A stretch of 57,536 bases of DNA from Mesorhizobium sp. (GTDB lineage Bacteria > Pseudomonadota > Alphaproteobacteria > Rhizobiales > Rhizobiaceae). Each line of letters begins with the position of its first letter. Position 1 is the stretch's first letter. Positions 15,647-23,684 of the stretch are shown piece by piece. The stretch is taken from positions 1-57,536 of the forward strand of contig NZ_SUGA01000037.1 of the NCBI RefSeq assembly GCF_004963255.1, read 5' to 3'. Below the pieces are notes generated by a model. The model did no database searches. It was given only the letters and a program-made list of their open reading frames with translations, and was not told the origin of the DNA. The position numbers and the translations under genes were made by a program.

Positions 15647-16726
15647 ATGAGCAAGGGCGATCCGGCCAAGCGCAAGAACGGGCTCACCTATGCCGAGGCG
15701 GGCGTCGATATCGACGCCGGCAATCTGATGGTCGAGAAGATCAAGCCGCTGGTGCGCGCGACGCGCCGGCCGGGCGCCGACGGCGAGATCGGCGGGTTCG
15801 GCGGCCTGTTCGACCTCAAGGCCGCCGGCTTCACCGATCCGGTGCTGGTCGCGGCCAATGACGGCGTCGGCACCAAGCTCAAGATCGCCATCGATTCCGG
15901 CAAGCATGACACGATCGGCATCGACCTCGTCGCCATGTGCGTCAACGACATCGTCGTGCAGGGCGCCGAGCCGCTGTTCTTCCTCGACTATTTCGCCACC
16001 GGCAAGCTCGATCCGGACCAGGGCGCCGCGATCGTCGGCGGCATCGCCGAGGGCTGCCGGCAGGCCGGCTGCGCGCTGATCGGCGGCGAGACGGCCGAAA
16101 TGCCCGGCATGTACCACGACAAGGACTACGACCTTGCCGGATTCGCGGTCGGCGCGGCCGAACGCGGCCAGTTGCTGCCGACCGACGACATCGTCGAGGG
16201 CGACGTGCTGCTCGGCCTTTCCTCGTCGGGCCTGCACTCCAACGGCTTTTCGCTGGTGCGCCGGATCGTGGCTAGCAGCGGCCTTGGCTGGAGCGATCCG
16301 GCGCCGTTCAACGAGGAGGTCAGCCTTGCCGAGGCGCTGCTCGAGCCGACGCGCATCTATGTGAAGTCGATCCTGAAGGCGATCCGCAACACGCATGGCA
16401 TCAAGGCGCTGGCCCACATCACCGGCGGCGGTTTCCCGGAAAACATCCCGCGCGTGCTGCCCAAGGATTTTTCCGCCGAGCTCGACCTCGAGGCGATCGA
16501 CGTGCCGCCGGTGTTCTCGTGGCTGGCAAAGACCGGCGGCGTCGCGCCGGAAGAAATGATGCGCACCTTCAACTGCGGCATCGGCATGATCCTCGCCGTC
16601 GCCTCCGGCCAGGCGGCGCAGGTGGCAGCAGTGCTGCAGGAAGCCGGCGAGACGGTGACGCCGATCGGCCGGATCGTGCCGCGCCGCGACGCCGGCGTCA
16701 TCTACAGGGGCTCGATCGGCCTATGA
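15647..16726 (+). CDS. purM: Phosphoribosylformylglycinamidine cyclo-ligase (AIR synthase)
   Basis: 359 residues from the ATG at 15647 (GGGACGAG upstream); an ATG at 15623 is an alternative. Signature segments are LTYAEAGVDIDAGN, GGFGGLFDL, LVAANDGVGTKLKIA, DLVAMCVNDIVVQGAEPLFF and GGETAEMPGMY, all diagnostic of PurM. It performs the ATP-dependent ring closure giving aminoimidazole ribotide in de novo purine synthesis in the cytosol. It overlaps purN by four bases, so the two are co-translated. Length is normal for the family. Confidence 0.97.
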   Translation: MSKGDPAKRKNGLTYAEAGVDIDAGNLMVEKIKPLVRATRRPGADGEIGGFGGLFDLKAAGFTDPVLVAANDGVGTKLKIAIDSGKHDTIGIDLVAMCVNDIVVQGAEPLFFLDYFATGKLDPDQGAAIVGGIAEGCRQAGCALIGGETAEMPGMYHDKDYDLAGFAVGAAERGQLLPTDDIVEGDVLLGLSSSGLHSNGFSLVRRIVASSGLGWSDPAPFNEEVSLAEALLEPTRIYVKSILKAIRNTHGIKALAHITGGGFPENIPRVLPKDFSAELDLEAIDVPPVFSWLAKTGGVAPEEMMRTFNCGIGMILAVASGQAAQVAAVLQEAGETVTPIGRIVPRRDAGVIYRGSIGL

Positions 16727-17430
16727 GCAGGAAGCGCACGGTCGTCCTGATCTCGGGGCGCGGCTCCAACATGACGGCGCTGATCGCGGCCGCCGCCGAT
16801 CCCGCCTATCCGGCCGAAATCGTCGGCGTCGTCTCCGACCGCGCCAACGCCGCCGGCCTCGGCATCGCCCAGTCGCGCGGCATCGCCACCAAGGTGATCC
16901 AGCGCGCCGACCACCCGAGCAAGGACGCCTTCGACGCCGCGATCGATGCCGCGCTCACCGGCTTCGGCGCCGACATCGTGGCGCTCGCCGGCTATATGCG
17001 CATCCTCGGCCGCGGCCTCGTCGAGAAATGGCAGGGGCGCATGATCAACATCCACCCTGCCCTGCTGCCAGCCTTCAAGGGGCTGGACACGCATGCGCGG
17101 GCGATCCGCGCCGGCGTGCGCATCCATGGCTGCTCGGTGCATTTCGTCACGCCGGAGATGGATGACGGCCCGATCATCGCGCAGGCCGCCGTGCCGGTGA
17201 TGGTCGGCGACAATGAGGACACGCTTGCCGCGCGCGTGCTGAAGGCCGAGCATCGGCTCTATCCGCTGGCGCTCGGCCTCGTCGCCGAGGGCAAGGCGAG
17301 GATGGAGAAGAGCCACACCGTGCTTGCGCATTTCGCCGACGATGCGGAGAACGCCAGCTCGGTGGTGATGGCGCCGGATCCGCTGCGCGAGGAGACGGAC
17401 CTCGAACAGCTGGCGCGGATCACGCCGTAG
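16723..17430 (+). CDS. purN: Phosphoribosylglycinamide formyltransferase
   Basis: 235 residues, starting in the ATGA overlap with purM. It begins RTVVLISGRGSNMTALI, contains GYMRILGRGLVEKWQGRMIN and the formyl-transfer core INIHPALLPAFKGLDTHA (catalytic His) with CSVHFVTPEMDDGPII. It transfers a formyl group from 10-formyltetrahydrofolate to glycinamide ribonucleotide. The pairing with purM is the usual alphaproteobacterial arrangement. The C-terminus is slightly longer than that of the E. coli enzyme. Confidence 0.97.
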   Translation: MSRKRTVVLISGRGSNMTALIAAAADPAYPAEIVGVVSDRANAAGLGIAQSRGIATKVIQRADHPSKDAFDAAIDAALTGFGADIVALAGYMRILGRGLVEKWQGRMINIHPALLPAFKGLDTHARAIRAGVRIHGCSVHFVTPEMDDGPIIAQAAVPVMVGDNEDTLAARVLKAEHRLYPLALGLVAEGKARMEKSHTVLAHFADDAENASSVVMAPDPLREETDLEQLARITP

Positions 17431-17452
17431 GGCCTCGGCCGGAAATTGCAGC

Positions 17453-17632
17453 ATGGCGCTTACCCCGGAACTGCCGAGCCAATCCCTGGGTCAAACTGAA
17501 ACGGACCGGCTGCGTAAGGCTTGGATAGACGGGTTAAGCAGCGGCCCGTTTGCTCCCTTCAACATCGACGAGATCAAGCGGAAGGCCCGCGCCCGGCTGG
17601 ACAGCAATCCTGGTCCTGATCGATGCCCGTGA
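17453..17632 (+). CDS. Short ParD-like antitoxin remnant
   Basis: 59 residues. The central part, TDRLRKAWIDGLSSGPFAPF followed by NIDEIKRKARARL, resembles the C-terminal toxin-binding half of ParD antitoxins, but the ribbon-helix-helix DNA-binding half that should precede it is missing. No ParE toxin gene is adjacent; the ORF instead overlaps the start of the SixA-like gene by ten bases. It is probably a truncated, orphaned antitoxin, though expression as an upstream ORF of the phosphatase gene is conceivable. There is no strong ribosome site. Confidence 0.4.
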   Translation: MALTPELPSQSLGQTETDRLRKAWIDGLSSGPFAPFNIDEIKRKARARLDSNPGPDRCP

Positions 17633-18138
17633 AACAGCTCCTCATCCTGCGCCACGCCAAGTCGAGCTGGGACGATCCGGCACTTGCCGATTTCGACCGT
17701 CCTCTCGCCGCGCGCGGGCTGAAGACCGCGCCGCCGATCGGGCGCGAGCTTTCGCAGCGCGGCTGGCTGCCGGATCTGGCGCTGGTCTCGCCGGCGCTGC
17801 GCGCCCGCGATACCTGGCGGCTGGTCGCCCAGGAACTACCGAAGCATGTGCAGGCGGAATTCGCGGAAGAGCTCTACGAGGCGGCGCCTGCCACCATCCT
17901 GGCGCAGGTGCGGCAGGCCAAGGCGACGAATCTGCTGGTGATCGGCCACAATCCCGGCCTGCAGCAGTTTGTGTTGCGGCTGGCCGGCGCCGGATCGGAT
18001 GACAGCGTGTTCAAGAAGATCGAAGCGAAGTTTCCGACGGCGGCGCTTGCCCGTTTCACGCTGCACGGCGACTGGGCGGATCTTGCGTTCGGAAGCGCCA
18101 GGCTGACGCATTGCCTGCGGCCGAAGGATTTGGCCTAG
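17623..18138 (+). CDS. SixA-like phosphohistidine phosphatase
   Basis: 171 residues. The histidine-phosphatase superfamily signature is LLILRHAKSSW (His11 as nucleophile), with a second catalytic His in LLVIGHNPGLQ. The short length and RHAKS motif place it with SixA-type enzymes that remove phosphate from phosphohistidine proteins (ArcB HPt domain or PTS-Ntr components in characterised cases). The physiological target here is unknown. It is the last gene before a strong hairpin terminator at 18165. Confidence 0.88.
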   Translation: MPVKQLLILRHAKSSWDDPALADFDRPLAARGLKTAPPIGRELSQRGWLPDLALVSPALRARDTWRLVAQELPKHVQAEFAEELYEAAPATILAQVRQAKATNLLVIGHNPGLQQFVLRLAGAGSDDSVFKKIEAKFPTAALARFTLHGDWADLAFGSARLTHCLRPKDLA

Positions 18139-18164
18139 GGCCCGAAGCTTGCCGGTCCGATAAG

Positions 18165-18195
18165 CAAAGGCGGCGGGTTTTGCCCGCCGCCTTTG
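18165..18195. terminator. Strong bidirectional hairpin
   Basis: A 13-base-pair perfect stem (CAAAGGCGGCGGG with its complement) has a TTTTG loop. It lies 26 bases after the SixA-like gene and 18 bases from the end of the convergent DUF680 gene, so it can terminate both. The flanking T content is modest. Confidence 0.8.
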
Positions 18196-18213
18196 GTATT
18201 TCGAAGAAGCGGA

Positions 18214-18459
18214 TCAATTGCCCCAATTGTCCGCGGGCGGGCCCGGCCAATCCGTGGCGGCGCTCGCTCCCGTCTTGATCGTGCTATCGACCTTGGGGGC
18301 CGGCTTGGCAACCTCGTGCTTGCGGACCGACGCCGTGTAGGCGCTGTCGACACCCACGGTCGACTGGTTGGCATTGGCGTCGCCGTAATGGTCGCTGCCG
18401 GCAAAGGCGGAACCCACGGCGAGAAGCATTGCAGCAGAGGCGAGAGCGATCCTGATCAT
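18214..18459 (-). CDS. DUF680 family small secreted protein (copy 1)
   Basis: 81 residues from the ATG at 18459; a start nine codons upstream is possible. A signal peptide MIRIALASAAMLLAVGSAFA precedes the mature start GSDHYGDANANQ, the DUF680 hallmark, followed by a VDSAYTASVRKHE segment. The family is abundant in Mesorhizobium and its function is unknown; the product is expected in the periplasm or outside. It differs from the two copies upstream in a longer Pro/Ala-rich C-terminus. Confidence 0.83.
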   Translation of the reverse strand: MIRIALASAAMLLAVGSAFAGSDHYGDANANQSTVGVDSAYTASVRKHEVAKPAPKVDSTIKTGASAATDWPGPPADNWGN

Positions 18460-18687
18460 GTCAATTTCCTCGTTCCTTGGTTTCATCGGCGGTGGCCTTG
18501 GGAGGATGGCCCCGCTGCCGACAAGACCCGTGGAGTCCGGGATTTATTCCCGGCGTGGCCGCGTTTCAGCGACGGCAGAAGCGTCAACCCGGATTTCGCT
18601 CAGAAAAAGACAAACGATTACAAGTGCTTGTGATGCAAATACTTGTGAAGTGATTCATGCTGCCGGTAGCCGGCTGCATAAAAACAG

Positions 18688-18710
18688 AGCGGCGGGACAA
18701 GCCCGCCGCT
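18688..18710 (-). terminator. Intrinsic terminator of the second DUF680 gene
   Basis: A nine-base-pair stem (AGCGGCGGG with its complement) is followed, on the minus strand, by CTCTGTTTTTATG, giving a proper U tract. It lies about 27 bases after the DUF680 gene at 18737. On the plus strand no T run follows, so it is directional. Confidence 0.8.
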
Positions 18711-18736
18711 TTGAGGTCTGTCGAGGACAGATCCGT

Positions 18737-18943
18737 TTAGCGGTTGCCGAAAAGGTCGTGGTTGGCGCCCGTGACGACCGGCTTCTGGACATCCGCGTCC
18801 GACTTCTTGACCGAAGCGGTGAACGAGGTGTCGACCGAAGCGGCCGGCTGGTTGGCATTGGCCGAACCGTAATTGTCCGAGCCGGCGAAAGCGGCGCCGG
18901 TGGCAACGAGAAGGGCGGCGGCGGTAAGAGCGATCTTGGTCAT
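18737..18943 (-). CDS. DUF680 family small secreted protein (copy 2)
   Basis: 68 residues. The signal peptide MTKIALTAAALLVATGAAFA is nearly identical to that of copy 3, then AGSDNYGSANANQPAASVDT, the conserved DUF680 core, and a short hydrophilic tail ending HDLFGNR. The product should be exported by Sec. It has its own terminator at 18688, so it is a separate transcription unit from copy 1. Function unknown; the close similarity of the leaders shows recent duplication with copy 3. Confidence 0.88.
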   Translation of the reverse strand: MTKIALTAAALLVATGAAFAGSDNYGSANANQPAASVDTSFTASVKKSDADVQKPVVTGANHDLFGNR

Positions 18944-18998
18944 TTGAGTTGCTCCAAATTTGAGAATTGAGGGTGCGGTCGATTGGGATCCGAGCCGC

Positions 18999-19238
18999 TT
19001 AGCGGCCCCAGATGCCCTGGCCCGACTGCGGCTGGTTCTGATCAGGCTTGATGTGGAGGTCGCGCTGCTCGAACTTGTCGAGCTTGCGGATCGAGCCGGT
19101 GATGCTGTTGTCGACCTTGCCCGCGGGAGCGGTCACGGCCGGCTGATTGACGTTGTCGGAACCGTAATGGTCGCTGCTGGCAAAAGCGCCGCTGGTAGCG
19201 ACGAGGAGGGCAGCGGCAGTAAGAGCAATCTTGGTCAT
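18999..19238 (-). CDS. DUF680 family small secreted protein (copy 3)
   Basis: 79 residues. The signal peptide MTKIALTAAALLVATSGAFA is followed by SSDHYGSDNVNQPAV, a VDNSITGSIRKLDKFE segment and a Gln/Pro/Gly-rich tail ending QGIWGR. It is the first of three same-strand paralogues. The upstream 480 bases carry two copies of a 14-base inverted repeat (19367 and 19521) that could govern it. No clear terminator separates it from copy 2. Confidence 0.87.
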   Translation of the reverse strand: MTKIALTAAALLVATSGAFASSDHYGSDNVNQPAVTAPAGKVDNSITGSIRKLDKFEQRDLHIKPDQNQPQSGQGIWGR

Positions 19239-19366
19239 TTTAAGTACTCCGGATTTTCAAAGTCATGTCCGTCTGGTGGCGTGCCTTGATGGAAATTCGC
19301 GTCGCTCGGACCACCCCGAAATGGGTCTGCCCTGCTGCCGATTCCAATCACGAAAAGTTGTGAACT

Positions 19367-19380
19367 GAACCGTTCGGTTC
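19367..19380. promoter_or_regulatory. Inverted repeat GAACCG-TT-CGGTTC (operator-like)
   Basis: A 14-base inverted repeat upstream of the third DUF680 gene. The same half-sites recur at 19521-19534 with an AA centre, i.e. the same site in the opposite orientation, 154 bases away. GAACCG/CGGTTC half-sites are typical of TetR-family operators, but no TetR gene is present in the window. Confidence 0.5.
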
Positions 19381-19520
19381 GATCTTGAAATCCCGTGAAA
19401 GGCTAAGCGGCCGAACTCTTATCGTTTGATGTCAATCGGTTACGGCGAGCGATTGTCGAGGTGCCACACTGGCCAGACCTGCCGGCGTTCACCGTGGCTA
19501 CACGAACCGTCAACATTATT

Positions 19521-19534
19521 TGAACCGAACGGTT
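19521..19534. promoter_or_regulatory. Second inverted repeat GAACCG-AA-CGGTTC
   Basis: The partner of the site at 19367, inside the same gene-free interval and about 190 bases before the response-regulator gene. An extra half-site GAACCG occurs at 19503. The interval 19239-19721 holds no gene; its visible content is these repeats. Confidence 0.5.
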
Positions 19535-19721
19535 CGGTTTCATCACTTGCATGGCCGGGGAAGTGGCCCGGCGGGCGCCGTGATCGGGTTGGTGGCCGCC
19601 GGCAAACCACATTTGCCTTGCGGGCGGATCGATACTATCGGTTGCCTCAGGGAACCAATTCGGACGCCGCCCGCCTGTCCCGGCGAAGGTCGACGCCGTT
19701 GGGAGGAAACAGCGACGAACG

Positions 19722-20399
19722 ATGCGGCTGCTGCTTGTCGAGGACAATCGCGAACTGGCCGATTGGCTGAGCAAGACGCTGCGCCAGGCGAGCTATGTCG
19801 TCGACGTCGTGCATGACGGCGAGGATGTCGAGCATGCCTTGGCCGCCGGCGACCATGCCTTGATCATCCTCGACCTTGCCCTGCCCCGCATGGGCGGCAT
19901 GGAAGTGCTGAAAAGGCTGCGTGCGCGCGGCAACCCGGTGCCTGTGATCGTGCTCACAGCCAATGCCAGCCTCGACGGCCGGGTCAAGGGCCTCAACGAA
20001 GGCGCCGACGACTATCTGGCGAAACCCTTCCAGATCGAGGAGCTGGAGGCGCGCATCCGCGTGCAGCTGCGCCGCGCCAACGACCGCACCGCGCCAGTCA
20101 TTTCCTGCGGCGACCTCGTCTTCGACACCAACACCCGCCTGTTCTCGCTTGCCGGCGCGACGCTGTCGCTGACGCCGCGCGAGCACGCGGTGCTGGAACA
20201 GCTCGTCGTCAAGGCCGGACGCACGGTGAGCAAGGCGGCGCTCTCGGCGGCGATCTATGACTTCGATACCGACGCCGACCCAAGCGCCATCGAGATCTAT
20301 GTGCACCGGCTGCGCAAGAAGCTCGAGGGATCGCGCGTCCAGATCGCCACCTTGCGCGGCCTCGGCTACCTCCTGCGCCAAGACGATCCGGCGCCATGA
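19722..20399 (+). CDS. OmpR-family response regulator (TctD/QseB-like)
   Basis: 225 residues. The receiver domain (1-115) begins MRLLLVEDNRELADWL, has the phospho-acceptor Asp51 in IILDLALPRMGG and the switch Lys in DYLAKPFQ. The winged-helix output domain (about 128-220) contains LTPREHAVLEQLVVKAGRTV and YVHRLRKKLEGS. It overlaps the sensor kinase gene by four bases (ATGA). TctDE-like systems often control carboxylate uptake; here the pair is convergent with an ABC importer operon, so the target is uncertain. Confidence 0.93.
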   Translation: MRLLLVEDNRELADWLSKTLRQASYVVDVVHDGEDVEHALAAGDHALIILDLALPRMGGMEVLKRLRARGNPVPVIVLTANASLDGRVKGLNEGADDYLAKPFQIEELEARIRVQLRRANDRTAPVISCGDLVFDTNTRLFSLAGATLSLTPREHAVLEQLVVKAGRTVSKAALSAAIYDFDTDADPSAIEIYVHRLRKKLEGSRVQIATLRGLGYLLRQDDPAP

Positions 20400-21784
20400 G
20401 AATCGGCAGTCTTCGGATCGGCAGCCTTCGCCTGCAATTGCTGGCTTGGGTGGTGCTGCCGCTGGCCGGTTTGGCCGCCATCAATCTGTGGACCAGCCAG
20501 CGCAACGCGCTGGCGACGGCGGACCTCGTCACCGACCGCATGCTGGTCGGCTCGGCGCGCGCCATCGCCGAGCAGGTGGCGATGGCCGACGGCGTGCTCG
20601 ACGCAACCGTGCCGCCGGCGGCGATCGAGATGTTCGACACAGGCGACCGCGACAGCGTCTATTATCGCGTCGAGACCGCCGGCGGACGGTTGCTGACCGG
20701 CTATCCCGACCTGCCCGTGGCGTCGGGGCGGAACAGCATCGAAGCCTCCTATCGCGATCATCCGCTGCGCCTGGCGACGCTAAGCCATGCGGTGATCGGC
20801 GCCGGGGAAGATTCGCCAATCAAGGTCACGGTCGGCGTCACGCTCGCCGGCCATGACGCGATGGTGAAGCGGCTGTGGCTCAGCGCCTTCGCGCAGCAGC
20901 TTGCCCTGGTGGCGATTGCCGGCGTGTTCGTGCTGCTCGGCCTGCGCCGCGGGCTGGCGCCGCTGATCCGGCTGCGCGACGCGGTGCGTTCGCGCAGCCG
21001 CAGCGATCTCGAGCCGGTCGAGGTTCCAGGCGCGCAGAGCGAGATCCGGCCGCTGATCGAGGCGCTCAACGCCTATATGCAACGCGTGCGGGCGCAGATG
21101 GCGGCGCAGCGGCGCTTCATCGCCAATGCCGCGCATCAGCTGCGCACGCCGCTGGCGCTCCTGTCGACACAGGCAAGCTATGCGTTGCGGGAGACCAAGG
21201 CCGACCGTCGCCAGGAGGCGCTGGTGGCGCTGCAGACGAGTTCCGGCAAATTGGCGCGGTTGGCCGAACAGCTGCTTACCTTGTCGAGAGCGGAACCCGG
21301 CAGCCGGCGGCCGCGCGCCGACCGGATCGACCTCACCGAAGCCGCCCGCCAGGTGCTGGAAGCGCAAGCGCCGGCGGCGATCAAGCGGAATATCGACCTT
21401 GGCCTCGATGAGAACGGACCGGTGCGGGTGATCGGTGACGGCACGATGCTGCGCGAGATGATCGTCAACCTGGTCGACAATGCGCTGCGCTATTCCAGGC
21501 CGGGCGGCAGCGTCACCGTGAGGCTCTCCGCCTCGGATGGCGAGGCGGAACTCACAGTCAGCGATGCCGGTCCAGGAATCCCACCGGAAGAGCGGGAGCA
21601 TGTCTTCGAGCGCTTCTACCGCCTCCCCGGCTCGGTCGAGGAAGGCAGCGGCCTCGGGCTCGCGATTGTGCGCGAGGTGGTCGAGAATGCCGGCGGCAGC
21701 GTCACGCTTGGCGACGCCGCCGGCGGCGGGCTCAAGGTCGAGGTGCGGCTGCCACTCGCCGCACCCGAACAGCGATCAGCCTGA
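20396..21784 (+). CDS. Sensor histidine kinase (TctE-like)
   Basis: 462 residues. Membrane helices at about 12-31 and 165-186 enclose a periplasmic sensor region of about 130 residues. HisKA contains His247 in FIANAAHQLRTPLALL, and the ATPase domain has LVDNALRYS (N box), DAGPGIP (G1) and GSGLGLAIV (G2). It phosphorylates the regulator encoded just upstream. Architecture and the short TctE-type periplasmic domain suggest a small-molecule ligand. It ends one base before the stop of the convergent permease gene, with no room for a terminator. Confidence 0.93.
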   Translation: MRIGSLRIGSLRLQLLAWVVLPLAGLAAINLWTSQRNALATADLVTDRMLVGSARAIAEQVAMADGVLDATVPPAAIEMFDTGDRDSVYYRVETAGGRLLTGYPDLPVASGRNSIEASYRDHPLRLATLSHAVIGAGEDSPIKVTVGVTLAGHDAMVKRLWLSAFAQQLALVAIAGVFVLLGLRRGLAPLIRLRDAVRSRSRSDLEPVEVPGAQSEIRPLIEALNAYMQRVRAQMAAQRRFIANAAHQLRTPLALLSTQASYALRETKADRRQEALVALQTSSGKLARLAEQLLTLSRAEPGSRRPRADRIDLTEAARQVLEAQAPAAIKRNIDLGLDENGPVRVIGDGTMLREMIVNLVDNALRYSRPGGSVTVRLSASDGEAELTVSDAGPGIPPEEREHVFERFYRLPGSVEEGSGLGLAIVREVVENAGGSVTLGDAAGGGLKVEVRLPLAAPEQRSA

Positions 21785-22660
21785 TCACGTCCCCTGTTCG
21801 TTGAACGGCGCGGGGCGCCACTTCACCACATAGTTCTCGAAGCGGGTGATCAGGAACTCCACCACCAGCGCCATCACCGCCAGGATGATCATGGCCGCGA
21901 AGACGCCGTTGGCGTTGAAGGCGCCCTGCGCGGTGGAGATCAGGAGGCCCATGCCCTGCTTGGCGCCGAGGAATTCGCCGACCACGGCGCCGACAAGGGC
22001 GAAGCCGAACGAGACATGCAGGCTGGCGAGGATCCAGCTCATCGCCGAAGGAATGATGACCGATCTCGTGATCTGCATCGGCGAGGCGCCGAGGATCTGG
22101 GCGTTGGCGATCATCGCCCTGTCGGCCTCGCGCACGCCCTGGAAGGCGTTGGCGAAGACGACGAAGAACACCATGACGACGGCCAGCGCCACCTTGGACG
22201 CCATGCCGAGGCCAAGCGCGATGATGAAGACCGAGCCCAGCACCACGCGCGGCACCGAGTTGGCGATCTTGATGTAGATCGAAAACACATCCGCCAGCAG
22301 CTTGTTGCGGCCGAGGATGATGCCTGCCACGATGCCGCCGACGGCGCCGATGGCAAAGCCGAGGAAGGTCTCCTCGAGCGTCACATAGATCTGCAGCCAG
22401 AGCGGGCCCTGCGAGGTGCCCTCGGTGACCCAGGACCAGATCTGTTCCCATATTCCCGACGGGCTGGAGAAGAAGAACGGGTCGATGATGTTGTAATCGG
22501 CGCAAAGTTCCCAAAGGCCGAGGAAGACGACGAGGATCGCAAGCCGCAGGCCGATAACCAAGGCATGGCGCTTGCGCAGCCGCGCCCTCGCCTGCGCTTC
22601 GGCGGCGACGATCGACGTCGCGCGGGTGGCAGCCTGTTCGGTAGGAGAGATGGCAGTCAT
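21785..22660 (-). CDS. ABC importer permease (SsuC/TauC type)
   Basis: 291 residues from the ATG at 22660, which follows GAAAGGGGAAAC; an upstream ATG at 22696 would overlap the ATPase gene. Six predicted membrane helices are present. The cytoplasmic EAA-type loop is at QILGASPMQITRSVIIPSAM, the coupling helix that meets the ATPase. It belongs to the BPD_transp_1 family of nitrate/sulfonate/taurine importers. It is third in an operon of binding protein, ATPase and permease, 13 bases after the ATPase stop. Confidence 0.93.
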   Translation of the reverse strand: MTAISPTEQAATRATSIVAAEAQARARLRKRHALVIGLRLAILVVFLGLWELCADYNIIDPFFFSSPSGIWEQIWSWVTEGTSQGPLWLQIYVTLEETFLGFAIGAVGGIVAGIILGRNKLLADVFSIYIKIANSVPRVVLGSVFIIALGLGMASKVALAVVMVFFVVFANAFQGVREADRAMIANAQILGASPMQITRSVIIPSAMSWILASLHVSFGFALVGAVVGEFLGAKQGMGLLISTAQGAFNANGVFAAMIILAVMALVVEFLITRFENYVVKWRPAPFNEQGT

Positions 22661-22673
22661 GCTGTTTCCCCTT

Positions 22674-23528
22674 TCAATGGCCGGTCTGAAGCCCACGGCT
22701 CTGGCCGAGCTGCACTTCCTCGCGCAGATCGTTCCAGATCACCTTGGCGATCTCGATGAATTTCGGGTCGTAGCGGATGTCGGCCATGACGCGCGGGCGC
22801 GGCAGGTCGATGCGGTAGACGCTTTTCACCGTGCCGGGACCGGCGGTCAGCACATAGACCTTGTCGGCCAGCGCCACCGCTTCCTCGAGATCATGCGTGA
22901 CGAAGACGACGGAGGATTTGAGTCCCGACCACAGGCCCAGCAACTCGTCCTGCATGGCGGTGCGGGTCTGCATGTCGAGCGCGCTGAACGGCTCGTCCAT
23001 CAGCAGGATCTTGGGCTGGTTGATGAAGGTCTGGGCCAGCGCCACGCGCTTGCGCATGCCGCCCGAGAGCTGGTGCGGGTAATGCTTCTCAAAGCGTGAA
23101 AGGCCGACGCGGCCGATCCAGTCGCGCGCCTTCTCATAGGCTTGCGCCTTCGGCGTGCCGCGGAAGAGCGGGCCGGCAGCGACATTGTCGATGACGCTGC
23201 GCCAGGGAAACAGCGCATCGGCCTGGAAGACGAAGCCGATGTCGCGGCTGATGTCGGTGACCGGATTGCCCATGACGCGGACGCCGCCGGTCGTCGGACG
23301 CAAGAGCCCGGTGACGAGGTTGAGCGTAGTCGACTTGCCGCAGCCGGTCGGGCCGACGACGCAGGCGAACTCGCCGCGCGCCACCGTCATGGTGAAATCG
23401 CGGATCGCCGTCATCATGTGTCCGTCCGGCGTGACGAAGCGCAGCGTCACATCGTCGATGGCTATAGCGGCATCGGCCGGCGGCGCGGCGGGAGACAATT
23501 TCTCTGCCGCCATGGTCTGCGACTGCAT
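22674..23528 (-). CDS. ABC importer ATPase (SsuB/TauB type)
   Basis: 284 residues from the ATG at 23528, chosen for AGGAG seven bases upstream. All nucleotide-binding motifs are present: Walker A GPTGCGKST, Q-loop near FVFQADALFPWR, signature LSGGMRKRVALAQ, Walker B ILLMDEPFSALD and the H-loop in VFVTHDLEEAV. It drives import by the adjacent permease at the inner membrane. The substrate class (sulfonate, nitrate, pyrimidine or related) is not determined by the ATPase. Confidence 0.94.
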   Translation of the reverse strand: MQSQTMAAEKLSPAAPPADAAIAIDDVTLRFVTPDGHMMTAIRDFTMTVARGEFACVVGPTGCGKSTTLNLVTGLLRPTTGGVRVMGNPVTDISRDIGFVFQADALFPWRSVIDNVAAGPLFRGTPKAQAYEKARDWIGRVGLSRFEKHYPHQLSGGMRKRVALAQTFINQPKILLMDEPFSALDMQTRTAMQDELLGLWSGLKSSVVFVTHDLEEAVALADKVYVLTAGPGTVKSVYRIDLPRPRVMADIRYDPKFIEIAKVIWNDLREEVQLGQSRGLQTGH

Positions 23529-23684
23529 GGCACACTCCTGTGGTGGTGATGCGGGGATGGCGGCTCGGGGCCGGCGGCCCGCTCGCCGGCATCTCAAGGC
23601 GCAGCTGCCGGATTGATTCAGGCAGCCGGCGCAAGCCCTTGTTTTTCAGGGCGGACAGGTCCGTCCGCCCTCGCCTGCCGGCTG

